Below are positions 1-4,949 of a stretch of DNA of 6,135 nucleotides, piece after piece. Below the pieces are notes generated by a model that was not told where the DNA came from, ran no database searches, and saw only the letters and a program-made list of their open reading frames with translations. The first letter of the stretch is position 1; every line of letters begins with the position of its first letter. Source of the DNA: Planktothrix sp. UBA8402 (GTDB lineage: Bacteria > Cyanobacteriota > Cyanobacteriia > Cyanobacteriales > Microcoleaceae); NCBI GenBank assembly GCA_003456035.1, contig DMPJ01000407.1:3340-9474 (forward strand). Reading direction: 5' to 3'. The position numbers and the translations under genes were made by a program.

Positions 1-1
1 A

Positions 2-433
2 CAACTTCCTTATTTTATTCCCAAAGAATGTACAATTAAATTTAGCGATAACTCTGGCTATAATCCAGATGTGATTATATTAGATAGACAAGCCGTAGCA
101 GCGAATGAGTCTCGATGGGAAAAATCCTCAACAATTACTCAAGGCTTGTCCATTCCCCTAATCATTGAAGTTGTTAGTACAAATTGGCGCGATGATTACG
201 CCCACAAAATGATTGATTATGAAGCTTTAGGAATTGCTGAATATTGGATTGTGGATTATTTAGGGTTAGGAGGTAGCCGTTATATTGGTTCTCCTAAACA
301 GCCAACTTTATCAGTTTATCAGTTTATTGATGGTGAGTATCAAATTAAGCTATTTCGCGGAGAAGACAAAGTTGAATCTTTGCTATTGACCGAGTTGAAT
401 TTAACAGCAGAGCAAATTTTTAATGGGGGGTGA
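2..433 (+). CDS. Uma2 family (DUF820) PD-(D/E)XK-fold protein, 5' end missing
   Basis: The frame is open from the window's left edge to a TGA at 431-433, giving 143 visible residues. A GTG at 71-73 could be mistaken for the start, but the codons before it read sensibly and include the family's 'NPDV' motif, so the gene begins outside the window. Seen: P22-D23 followed by VIIL, then IIEVVS (E56), D64/D65, K69, and the hallmark Y-x-x-x-G-I-x-E-Y-W-I-V-D at about 73-85. This order is typical of Uma2/DUF820 proteins, which have a restriction-endonuclease-like fold and are greatly expanded in cyanobacteria. D23, E56 and possibly K69 are the likely metal or catalytic residues. Full-length members are usually about 190 residues, so roughly 50 are missing. 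Cellular role is unknown; nuclease activity is inferred from the fold. It converges with ccmK4 across a 243-bp spacer and has no evident link to the carboxysome. Confidence 0.88.
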   Translation, partial: QLPYFIPKECTIKFSDNSGYNPDVIILDRQAVAANESRWEKSSTITQGLSIPLIIEVVSTNWRDDYAHKMIDYEALGIAEYWIVDYLGLGGSRYIGSPKQPTLSVYQFIDGEYQIKLFRGEDKVESLLLTELNLTAEQIFNGG

Positions 434-442
434 AATGTGTTG

Positions 443-450
443 GCGATCGC
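443..450. repeat. HIP1 octamer (intergenic copy)
   Basis: Exact GCGATCGC palindrome, ten bases after the Uma2 stop codon. HIP1 is strongly over-represented in many cyanobacterial genomes, so it supports the taxonomic assignment and needs no local function. Confidence 0.9.
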
Positions 451-518
451 ACAAATACCCTATTCTCCACTTCTGATCATGGCTATATTATCATCTGCTG
501 CTATAACTTATTCTACCG

Positions 519-617
519 AAGGATCTCAGAGATGCTTGGATTCTTGACTGTTCAGAATCACAATCGGGCTGTTATTCTGAGTAGAACCTAGTCTAGCCAA
601 GGATCTCTGAGATGCTT
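519..617. repeat. About 99-bp nested inverted-repeat element between convergent genes
   Basis: Outer arms at 519-539 and 597-617 are reverse complements at 19 of 21 positions. Each arm is itself nearly palindromic, with core ATCTC-A-GAGAT on the left and ATCTC-T-GAGAT on the right, so the arms also look like direct repeats 80 bp apart. Inside lie GACT (546-549) against AGTC (590-593), and TCAGAAT (552-558) against ATTCTGA (574-580). These pairs nest in order, so either strand could fold into one long interrupted stem. The element sits between the ends of the Uma2 gene and ccmK4. No T-run follows, so a simple intrinsic terminator is not supported. A small non-autonomous mobile element or a dispersed REP-like repeat is the likeliest explanation (inference). 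No target-site duplication is evident. Confidence 0.6.
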
Positions 618-676
618 CAAAATCGGTTATTCAGATGCAAGGGTAGCTAATTTTGCTCCTAATATTAATAACTTAA

Positions 677-1021
677 TTAAATACCTCTAGGTAAGGTTAA
701 ACCTTCCGCCGCTGTCCGATATTCTTCAACACTCTCATTAAAATCAATCGGTAAAACAGCCACCACATTTTCATGGGGACGGGCAATAATTACCCAACTT
801 TCTAATGCAGCACCATAGGCTTTATCGACGGCCGCAATTCCGGCATCCATAGAGTTTTTAACTTCAGAAACATCGCCCCGAATCATAATTGTAAACCGCG
901 CACTTCCCGCCCGAATATATCCCACCAGCGTCACCCGACCCGCTTTTACCATCGCATCGGCGGCGGCCAAAACCCCAGGAAATCCTTTGGTTTCTAAAGC
1001 TCCAACTGCTTGTTCTGCCAT
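677..1021 (-). CDS. ccmK4: Carboxysome shell protein CcmK4 (BMC-H domain)
   Basis: This 114-residue protein is a single bacterial microcompartment domain, forming hexameric tiles of the beta-carboxysome shell that encloses RuBisCO and carbonic anhydrase. Seen: the N-terminal ALETKGFPGVLAAADAMVKA (8-27), the pore-loop segment Y35-I-R-A-G-S-A-R42, R48-G-D, and RPHENVVAVLPIDF (81-94), followed by a short tail rich in E, G and R. The RAGSA pore loop and the HENV/LPIDF segment fit CcmK4 rather than CcmK1/2, whose pore loop is typically KIGS. Length is normal. The ATG is preceded by AGGAG (complement of 1029-1033) at 7 nt spacing. It lies 72 bp downstream of ccmK3 on the same strand, the usual satellite arrangement away from the main ccm cluster. 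In cyanobacteria CcmK4 can form mixed hexamers with CcmK3, thought to tune shell permeability (family knowledge). Confidence 0.9.
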   Translation of the reverse strand: MAEQAVGALETKGFPGVLAAADAMVKAGRVTLVGYIRAGSARFTIMIRGDVSEVKNSMDAGIAAVDKAYGAALESWVIIARPHENVVAVLPIDFNESVEEYRTAAEGLTLPRGI

Positions 1022-1093
1022 TAACTTTCTCCTAAATTAACTAGACTTTAAAAGTGTTGAAATTGAATATTTTTCGCAAAATTAGAAATTATC

Positions 1094-1402
1094 TTAAGTG
1101 CGAAAACGTTCACTCAGTTCTGTGTAGCCAATAGACATAACATCTACAATGTTCTCAGGGGGGTTAGGAACAACATAGTAAGTAATCACTGAACAGCCAA
1201 ACGTCCTTTCTGCCGCTTCAACACCAGCTTGTACAGCAGGAACCACCTCCGATGTCGGGCCACGAACTGCCACGATAAATTCACTCCGTTCTGCTAAATC
1301 ATAGTAAACAAGAGTGACCCGCGCAGCTTTGACCATCGCATCTGCTGCGGCTAAAATCCCTGGAAAACCCAGGGCTTGTATGACACCAACTGCCTCTGGC
1401 AT
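1094..1402 (-). CDS. ccmK3: Carboxysome shell protein CcmK3 (BMC-H domain)
   Basis: A 102-residue single BMC domain protein. Seen: EAVGVIQALGFPGILAAADA (3-22), pore-loop segment Y34-D-L-A-E-R-S-E-F42, R47-G, and VPNPPENIVDVMSIGYTE (78-95), ending in RFRT. The DLAER loop, with E38 and R39 where CcmK2/CcmK4 carry small residues, is the diagnostic CcmK3 feature. CcmK3 proteins studied elsewhere do not form hexamers alone but join CcmK4 in heterohexamers (family knowledge). Immediate position upstream of ccmK4 agrees. An AGGAGA ribosome-binding site (complement of 1408-1413) lies 5 nt before the ATG. Both genes are probably co-transcribed, since the 72-bp gap holds a ribosome-binding site but no hairpin that I can see. 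CcmK3 is generally more divergent than other CcmK paralogues; C70 and the DVMSIGY stretch, where CcmK4 has AVLPIDF, are examples here. Confidence 0.87.
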   Translation of the reverse strand: MPEAVGVIQALGFPGILAAADAMVKAARVTLVYYDLAERSEFIVAVRGPTSEVVPAVQAGVEAAERTFGCSVITYYVVPNPPENIVDVMSIGYTELSERFRT

Positions 1403-1435
1403 TGAAGTCTCCTAGTAAAAACGAAACCCATCAAA

Positions 1436-1463
1436 ATCATTGTACGACTGAATGGTACGTCAA
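1436..1463 (-). promoter_or_regulatory. Putative ccmK3-ccmK4 promoter
   Basis: Reading the minus strand, TTGACG (complement of 1458-1463) is followed after 16 nt by AATGAT (1436-1441), ending about 33 nt before the ccmK3 ATG. A better -10 match, TACAAT (1439-1444), overlaps but gives only a 13-nt spacer. GTACG also occurs twice here (1442-1446 and 1455-1459, plus strand), 13 bp apart. The match is modest, and start-site data would decide it. Confidence 0.28.
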
Positions 1464-1483
1464 GATAGGTTTCAGTCTTCATT

Positions 1484-1507
1484 CCTTCGTGTCTTCGTGC
1501 CTTTGTG
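1484..1507 (-). repeat. Three-unit tandem octamer array (CACRAAGR)
   Basis: On the minus strand the 24 bases read CACAAAGG, CACGAAGA, CACGAAGG: three 8-mers agreeing at all but two variable positions. It begins 5 bp after the mtnA stop codon and lies in the gap before ccmK3. Similar purine-rich 'cacgaag/cacaaag' strings recur between genes in many unrelated bacterial genomes (recollection, not searched here). It is not a hairpin, so it is not an intrinsic terminator. Confidence 0.6.
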
Positions 1508-1512
1508 GTTCC

Positions 1513-2565
1513 TTAACTAACAGAAAATTGTTTTAATTCCCCAGGAATAACCGCCCCTTTTTCTGTTATAATAGCGGTAATTAATTCTGCCGGAGTCACA
1601 TCAAAAGCTGGATTAAAAAATTCTACACCTTCGGGACAAATTCGAGTTGTTCCAACTTGATAAACTTCGGTTACGTCTCGTTCTTCGATGGGAATTTCAT
1701 CCCCAGTTGCTAATTTAAAATCAACCGTTGATAACGGTGCTGCAACGAAGAAAGGAACTTGATGGTATTTAGCCACAATTGCTAAACTATAGGTGCCAAT
1801 TTTATTCGCAGCATCGCCATTAGCTGTAATTCGATCTGCTCCTACAACTACGGCATGAATTAACCCCTGTTTCATACAGTGGGCAGCCATATTATCGGAA
1901 ATTAATGTTACCGGAATATGATCCTGTACACATTCCCAGGTTGTTAATTTTGCTCCCTGTAAACGGGGGCGGGTTTCATCGGCAAAAACTCGATTTAACC
2001 TTCCTGAATTCCAAGCCGAACGAATTACACCTAACGCGGTTCCATAGCCTCCCGTTGCTAAAGCACCTGCGTTACAATGGGTGAGAATAGTTAGTTTTTC
2101 TGGGGTTTCAGGTAATACTATTAACCCGGCTTCTCCGATGGCAAAACAGGTTTGAATATCTTCTTCCCTAATGGTATTTGCTTTTTGTAATAAGGCGGTT
2201 TTAATCTCCTCTATTGTTCCTGGGGTTTCTGTTGCGGTTTTCAACATTTGATCAATAGCCCAAAATAAATTAACCGCCGTGGGACGGGTAGCGCGTAGGA
2301 CTTGGGCAATGATTTCTAATTGGTTAAAAAACTCTTGACGGTCTAAAGTTTGAATCTCCCTCGCCCCTAAATATAACCCATAAGCGGCGGCAATGCCAAT
2401 GGCGGGCGCACCCCGAACAATCATGGTTTTAATGGCTGCGGCCATTTGTTGATAAGTGGTAATTTCTATGCGGGTATATTCATCGGGGAGACGGGTTTGG
2501 TCGATCAGGGAAGCGCGATCGCTTTCCCAAATAATCGGATAAACTTGAGTTAAAGTTGAGGTCAT
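1513..2565 (-). CDS. mtnA: S-methyl-5-thioribose-1-phosphate isomerase
   Basis: MtnA (EC 5.3.1.23) converts the aldose 5-methylthioribose 1-phosphate to the ketose 5-methylthioribulose 1-phosphate in the methionine salvage pathway, in the cytosol. Seen in the 350 residues: N-terminal IDQTRLP (21-27), phosphate-binding [13 protein letters not shown] (51-63), [18 protein letters not shown] (162-179) with the catalytic-type Cys164, [16 protein letters not shown] (196-211), SDNMA (223-227), [20 protein letters not shown] (241-260) with Asp244 as the partner acid, and APLSTVD (276-282). Length and motif order match bacterial MtnA and separate it from eIF2B-like and ribose-1,5-bisphosphate isomerase relatives. 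The ATG is placed where MtnA proteins normally begin; no strong Shine-Dalgarno precedes it, only AACCTC/AAAA sequence. No other salvage gene is in the window, so the pathway is scattered in this genome. A HIP1 site lies in its 5' part. Confidence 0.95.
   Translation of the reverse strand: MTSTLTQVYPIIWESDRASLIDQTRLPDEYTRIEITTYQQMAAAIKTMIVRGAPAIGIAAAYGLYLGAREIQTLDRQEFFNQLEIIAQVLRATRPTAVNLFWAIDQMLKTATETPGTIEEIKTALLQKANTIREEDIQTCFAIGEAGLIVLPETPEKLTILTHCNAGALATGGYGTALGVIRSAWNSGRLNRVFADETRPRLQGAKLTTWECVQDHIPVTLISDNMAAHCMKQGLIHAVVVGADRITANGDAANKIGTYSLAIVAKYHQVPFFVAAPLSTVDFKLATGDEIPIEERDVTEVYQVGTTRICPEGVEFFNPAFDVTPAELITAIITEKGAVIPGELKQFSVS
2515..2522. repeat. HIP1 octamer (within mtnA)
   Basis: Exact GCGATCGC in the 5' coding part of mtnA, spanning the Ser-Asp-Arg codons around residues 15-17. 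Confidence 0.9.
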
Positions 2566-2610
2566 TTTTGAGGTTATCGTTAAAAGTGTAATCTTGTTAC
2601 CAGTTATTCA

Positions 2611-2639
2611 ATTATAAGCCTAGATTGAACTCTAATCAG
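2611..2639 (-). promoter_or_regulatory. Putative mtnA promoter
   Basis: On the minus strand a perfect TATAAT (complement of 2611-2616) lies 45 nt before the mtnA ATG. A weak -35-like CTGATT (complement of 2634-2639) sits 17 nt upstream of it. The -10 is consensus and the spacing ideal, but the -35 matches at only three of six positions. The site lies in the 116-bp gap after the secreted-protein gene, which suggests that mtnA is transcribed independently. Confidence 0.5.
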
Positions 2640-2681
2640 ATGGTTGGGGATAGATGCAAGGAGGTCTATGTTTTGCGCGGT

Positions 2682-3218
2682 TTAATTTTGGGGACTGATT
2701 TGTGCTTTCTGTTCAGAAATTTCTGAGGAGGTTACACTCGAAGAAGATTGCAAAATTGTTGGGTTAAAAGCGGGAACTTGACAGGTAGTAATATTAGCTT
2801 TGGGTAAGCAAGCAATAGGTTGAGTCGCCAGGGAAGGAATAGAAACAAATTCTCCTTCTAAAACAAAATCATCAGCATTCAAAACTACCCCTAAAATTTC
2901 TTGGGTGGATTTAATTTTAATGACAACATCATCAGACCGTCCATCTCCATCAAAATCAATCAATTTAGTATAGTCTAAATCGGCTTCACTGATGCCATTA
3001 GTTAAACCAATTTTATCACTATCATTGAACCAATCAAAATTGGAAATCACGGGAACATTAAACATATTATCAGTGGCATCTTGAGTTTTTAGAATAAATA
3101 TATCAGTATTTCCGTTACTGCTTGGGGTTTGGGCGTTTCCCGACATCGGCAGGAATAAACTAATCATAAACGGAAAAATTGTGGCAATTAAAAAGTTGCG
3201 AACTCTATTTGAAATCAT
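2682..3218 (-). CDS. Small secreted protein resembling the C-terminal part of RTX/calcium-binding proteins
   Basis: No named gene recognised. The 178 residues begin with a signal peptide: basic start MISNRVR, hydrophobic 9-24, and a likely signal peptidase I site after G27-N28-A29. The mature part has TDIFILKTQDATDN (38-51), VISNFDWFNDSDKIGLTNGI (57-76), a Ca2+-loop-like D88-F-D-G-D-G-R-S-D-D97, and EILGVVLNADDF (107-118). The order 'D-x-F-x-L ... ISNF ... D-K-I-G-L ... DD-V-x-I ... EIL-x-V-L' resembles the region found after glycine-rich repeats in cyanobacterial hemolysin-type calcium-binding proteins, but the repeats are absent. Cys137 and Cys146 could form a disulfide in the export compartment; the tail (157-178) is Ser/Gln-rich and probably disordered. 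The start is supported by AGGA (complement of 3225-3228), 6 nt from the ATG. It could be a remnant of a larger protein or a dedicated small extracytoplasmic Ca2+-binding protein. Function unknown. Confidence 0.8.
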   Translation of the reverse strand: MISNRVRNFLIATIFPFMISLFLPMSGNAQTPSSNGNTDIFILKTQDATDNMFNVPVISNFDWFNDSDKIGLTNGISEADLDYTKLIDFDGDGRSDDVVIKIKSTQEILGVVLNADDFVLEGEFVSIPSLATQPIACLPKANITTCQVPAFNPTILQSSSSVTSSEISEQKAQISPQN

Positions 3219-3242
3219 ATATTTTCCTAGTGCTTTGATTAG

Positions 3243-3248
3243 AATATA
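3243..3248 (-). promoter_or_regulatory. Possible -10 element of the secreted-protein gene
   Basis: TATATT on the minus strand, about 24 nt before the ATG, matches the -10 consensus at five of six positions. I find no recognisable -35 at 16-18 nt, so this could be an activator-dependent promoter or just AT-rich sequence. Confidence 0.25.
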
Positions 3249-3420
3249 CCTAGGGGTTTAATTGATTTCTGGTTGGTGAGTGCTACTATTCTAAGTTCTA
3301 CAGGGTTGATAGGATATTCTCAGGGTCTAGGAAAAGGGATAACCCTGATGTGGCTTGAGTTCATTAGGGTTTTGGTTGGATGATTTTTTGATAAATTAGT
3401 AGACAGTTGGGAAATTGGAA

Positions 3421-3481
3421 AGCTTACCCACCCTACTATAAATTGATCAAAGTAGGGTGCGTAAGTGCCAACGCACGCACC
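3421..3481. repeat. Palindromic dispersed-type repeat, copy A
   Basis: CTTACCCACCCTACT (3423-3437) pairs with AGTAGGGTGCGTAAG (3451-3465) at 14 of 15 positions around a 13-nt loop. The right arm can alternatively pair with what follows: GGTGCGT (3456-3462) with ACGCACC (3475-3481). This mix of 'AGTAGGGTG' and 'GGTGCGT...ACGCACC' modules looks like the REP/MITE-like repeats common in filamentous cyanobacteria (recollection). No T-run follows on either strand, so a terminator role is unlikely. Confidence 0.65.
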
Positions 3482-3546
3482 TCAACATCCGGGAAATATC
3501 AACTAATTTTATTACCAGAAATAAATGGCGACAAAGCATAACATTT

Positions 3547-3573
3547 GGTGGGTGCGCGGAGCTTACCCACCCG
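3547..3573. repeat. Related palindromic repeat, copy B, just past the end of dxr
   Basis: GGTGGGT (3547-3553) and ACCCACC (3565-3571) form a 7-bp stem with an 11-nt loop. The segment AGCTTACCCACCC (3560-3572) repeats exactly 3421-3433 of copy A, in the same orientation 139 bp away. It lies 18 bp beyond the dxr stop codon, so it would be in the dxr 3' untranslated RNA. It could act as a weak terminator or an RNA-stabilising hairpin, but no U-tract follows it. Confidence 0.5.
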
Positions 3574-3590
3574 ACAAATTTCCCTAAAAC

Positions 3591-4775
3591 TTAAACCGCA
3601 ATTTTTTGACCGAGTTTTTCAGCAGCCGCAATTACTTCTTGTCTTGCCCAACGATCTGATTCTATAATATCCTCTAAACTGGGATTTTCTCGATTATCAA
3701 CTCGGTGATGATCACAAGTTAATTCGATCACACGAGGAATATCTAAAAACTCAATTTTTTCTTCTAAAAATAAGGCGACGGCTTGTTCATTTGCCGCGTT
3801 TAAAACCGCAGGCATTGAACCGCCCGCCCGTCCTGCGGCATAAGCTAAAGGCATACAAGGGTATTTTTTATGATCCGGTTCTTTAAAGGTTAAATTCCCC
3901 GCTTTAACTAAATCCAAACCTTCCCAATTTGTATAAATTCGTTCCGGCCAAGACATGGCATATAAAATCGGTAAACGCATATCCGGCCAACCCAATTGGG
4001 CTAAAACGGAGGTATCTTGTAACTCAATTAAGGAGTGAATAATACTCTGGGGATGAATCACAATTTCAATATCATTATAATCCAATCCAAACAAGAAATG
4101 GGCTTCAATTACTTCTAAACCTTTATTCATCATTGTGGCTGAATCAACGGTAATTTTTTTCCCCATTGACCAGTTAGGATGGGTAATAGCATCAGCTACT
4201 TTTACTTCTTTTAATTTCTCCACAGGCCAATCTCTAAATGCACCTCCAGAAGCGGTTAAAATAATTCGTCTTAATCCGCCTTGAGAAACTCCTTGTAAAC
4301 ATTGAAAAATTGCGGAATGTTCCGAGTCCGCAGGTAATAATTTTACCCCATATTTTTCAATTAAAGGATTGACAATCGGCCCGCCAGCAATTAAAGTTTC
4401 TTTATTAGCAAGGGCGATATCTTTTCCGGCTTCAATGGCGGCAATTGTAGGTAATAAACCCGCACAACCGACGATTCCGGTAACTACTGCTTCCGAGTCC
4501 CCATAACCTGCAACTTCGATAATTCCTTCCTCTCCCGCGAGTAAAATTGGTTGGGGGTTAATATCGGCAATCAGGGCTTTTAATTCGGGTAACTGGTCAG
4601 GATTAGAAATAGCAACGATACTGGGGCGAAAGACGCGAATTTGTTGGGCTAATAGGGTAATATTCCGTCCGGCGGTTAACCCCACAATCCGAAACTGTTC
4701 GGGATATTCTGCTACAATGTCTAAGGTTTGAGTCCCGATGGAACCTGTAGAACCAAGAAGTGTAATTGCTTTCAT
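3591..4775 (-). CDS. dxr: 1-deoxy-D-xylulose 5-phosphate reductoisomerase
   Basis: Dxr/IspC (EC 1.1.1.267) catalyses the NADPH-dependent rearrangement and reduction of 1-deoxyxylulose 5-phosphate to 2-C-methyl-D-erythritol 4-phosphate, the first committed step of the MEP pathway feeding carotenoids, the chlorophyll phytyl chain and quinones in cyanobacteria. It is cytosolic and homodimeric in known members. Seen in 394 residues: NADPH-binding [16 protein letters not shown] (6-21), ALANKET (121-127) with Lys125, [13 protein letters not shown] (146-158) with metal ligands Asp150 and Glu152, [11 protein letters not shown] (174-184), the flexible substrate-covering loop [10 protein letters not shown] (198-207) with His199 and Trp202, [12 protein letters not shown] (215-226) with Asn217, Lys218 and third metal ligand Glu221, and NAANEQAV (326-333). 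All catalytic positions are intact and length is normal. Only a loose purine run (AAGAAAAG) precedes the ATG. It diverges from the DUF2079 gene across 174 bp. Confidence 0.97.
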   Translation of the reverse strand: MKAITLLGSTGSIGTQTLDIVAEYPEQFRIVGLTAGRNITLLAQQIRVFRPSIVAISNPDQLPELKALIADINPQPILLAGEEGIIEVAGYGDSEAVVTGIVGCAGLLPTIAAIEAGKDIALANKETLIAGGPIVNPLIEKYGVKLLPADSEHSAIFQCLQGVSQGGLRRIILTASGGAFRDWPVEKLKEVKVADAITHPNWSMGKKITVDSATMMNKGLEVIEAHFLFGLDYNDIEIVIHPQSIIHSLIELQDTSVLAQLGWPDMRLPILYAMSWPERIYTNWEGLDLVKAGNLTFKEPDHKKYPCMPLAYAAGRAGGSMPAVLNAANEQAVALFLEEKIEFLDIPRVIELTCDHHRVDNRENPSLEDIIESDRWARQEVIAAAEKLGQKIAV

Positions 4776-4799
4776 CTTTTCTTAAGAACTATTTGATAT

Positions 4800-4817
4800 A
4801 ACCATAGTACGATGGTT
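4800..4817. promoter_or_regulatory. Near-perfect 18-bp palindrome upstream of dxr (operator candidate)
   Basis: AACCATAGTACGATGGTT matches its own reverse complement in eight of nine base pairs. It lies 25-42 nt before the dxr ATG, directly upstream of AT-rich TATATCAAAT (minus strand) that could hold a -10, so a bound protein would overlap a dxr promoter. The plus-strand segment 4806-4819 also matches, except for one key C, the cyanobacterial LexA-type consensus RGTAC-N3-DGTWCB as I remember it. No experimental link is implied. Confidence 0.3.
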
Positions 4818-4949
4818 GCTCCCCATTGATGAATTCCGACTCAAATCGGTTTGGTAACGTCATCTATGAGTTAAAAGATTGAGGTTTAATCTAAGATTCG
4901 ACTGTTCAGAAGATTCAGAACTCAGGTAGACTGAATTTTGTTGTGAGTA

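Larger units (their letters stand above)
3219..3590. other. 372-bp gene-free spacer between dxr and the secreted-protein gene
   Basis: No convincing reading frame on either strand. The right half carries the two hairpin repeats listed separately. The left half has CAGGGTT (3301-3307), TCAGGGT (3320-3326) and the complementary AACCCTGA (3341-3348), so two alternative short 7-bp stems are possible. Near the secreted-protein gene there is a -10-like TATATT. I see no T-run suited to an intrinsic terminator after dxr. Confidence 0.7.

Noticed and set aside
479..547. Short plus-strand frame of about 22 codons starting ATG GCT ATA after the Uma2 gene.
   Set aside because: No ribosome-binding site, no recognisable sequence, and it runs into the palindromic element.
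1442..1459. NtcA-type site (GTA-N8-TAC) in the ccmK3 promoter region.
   Set aside because: The GTA and TAC half-sites present are 11 bases apart, not 8, so the site does not fit.
2658..2685. Perfect AAGGAGGT followed by ATG and a five-codon frame on the plus strand.
   Set aside because: The frame ends at once (MFCAV) and overlaps the tail of the secreted-protein gene on the other strand; a chance match is likelier than a leader peptide.
3391..3512. ATAAATTAGT (3391-3400) and ACTAATTTTAT (3502-3512) as terminal inverted repeats of a mini-element enclosing hairpin copy A.
   Set aside because: The match is short, AT-rich and needs a one-base bulge; there is no target duplication, so element ends cannot be claimed.
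3547..3571. Intrinsic terminator for dxr.
   Set aside because: The hairpin is followed on the minus strand by AAATGTTATG, with no U-tract.
4900..4911. GACTGTTCAGAA shared with 546-557 inside the nested palindrome.
   Set aside because: An exact 12-mer without extended similarity; probably chance, or a fragment of a repeat that I cannot delimit.
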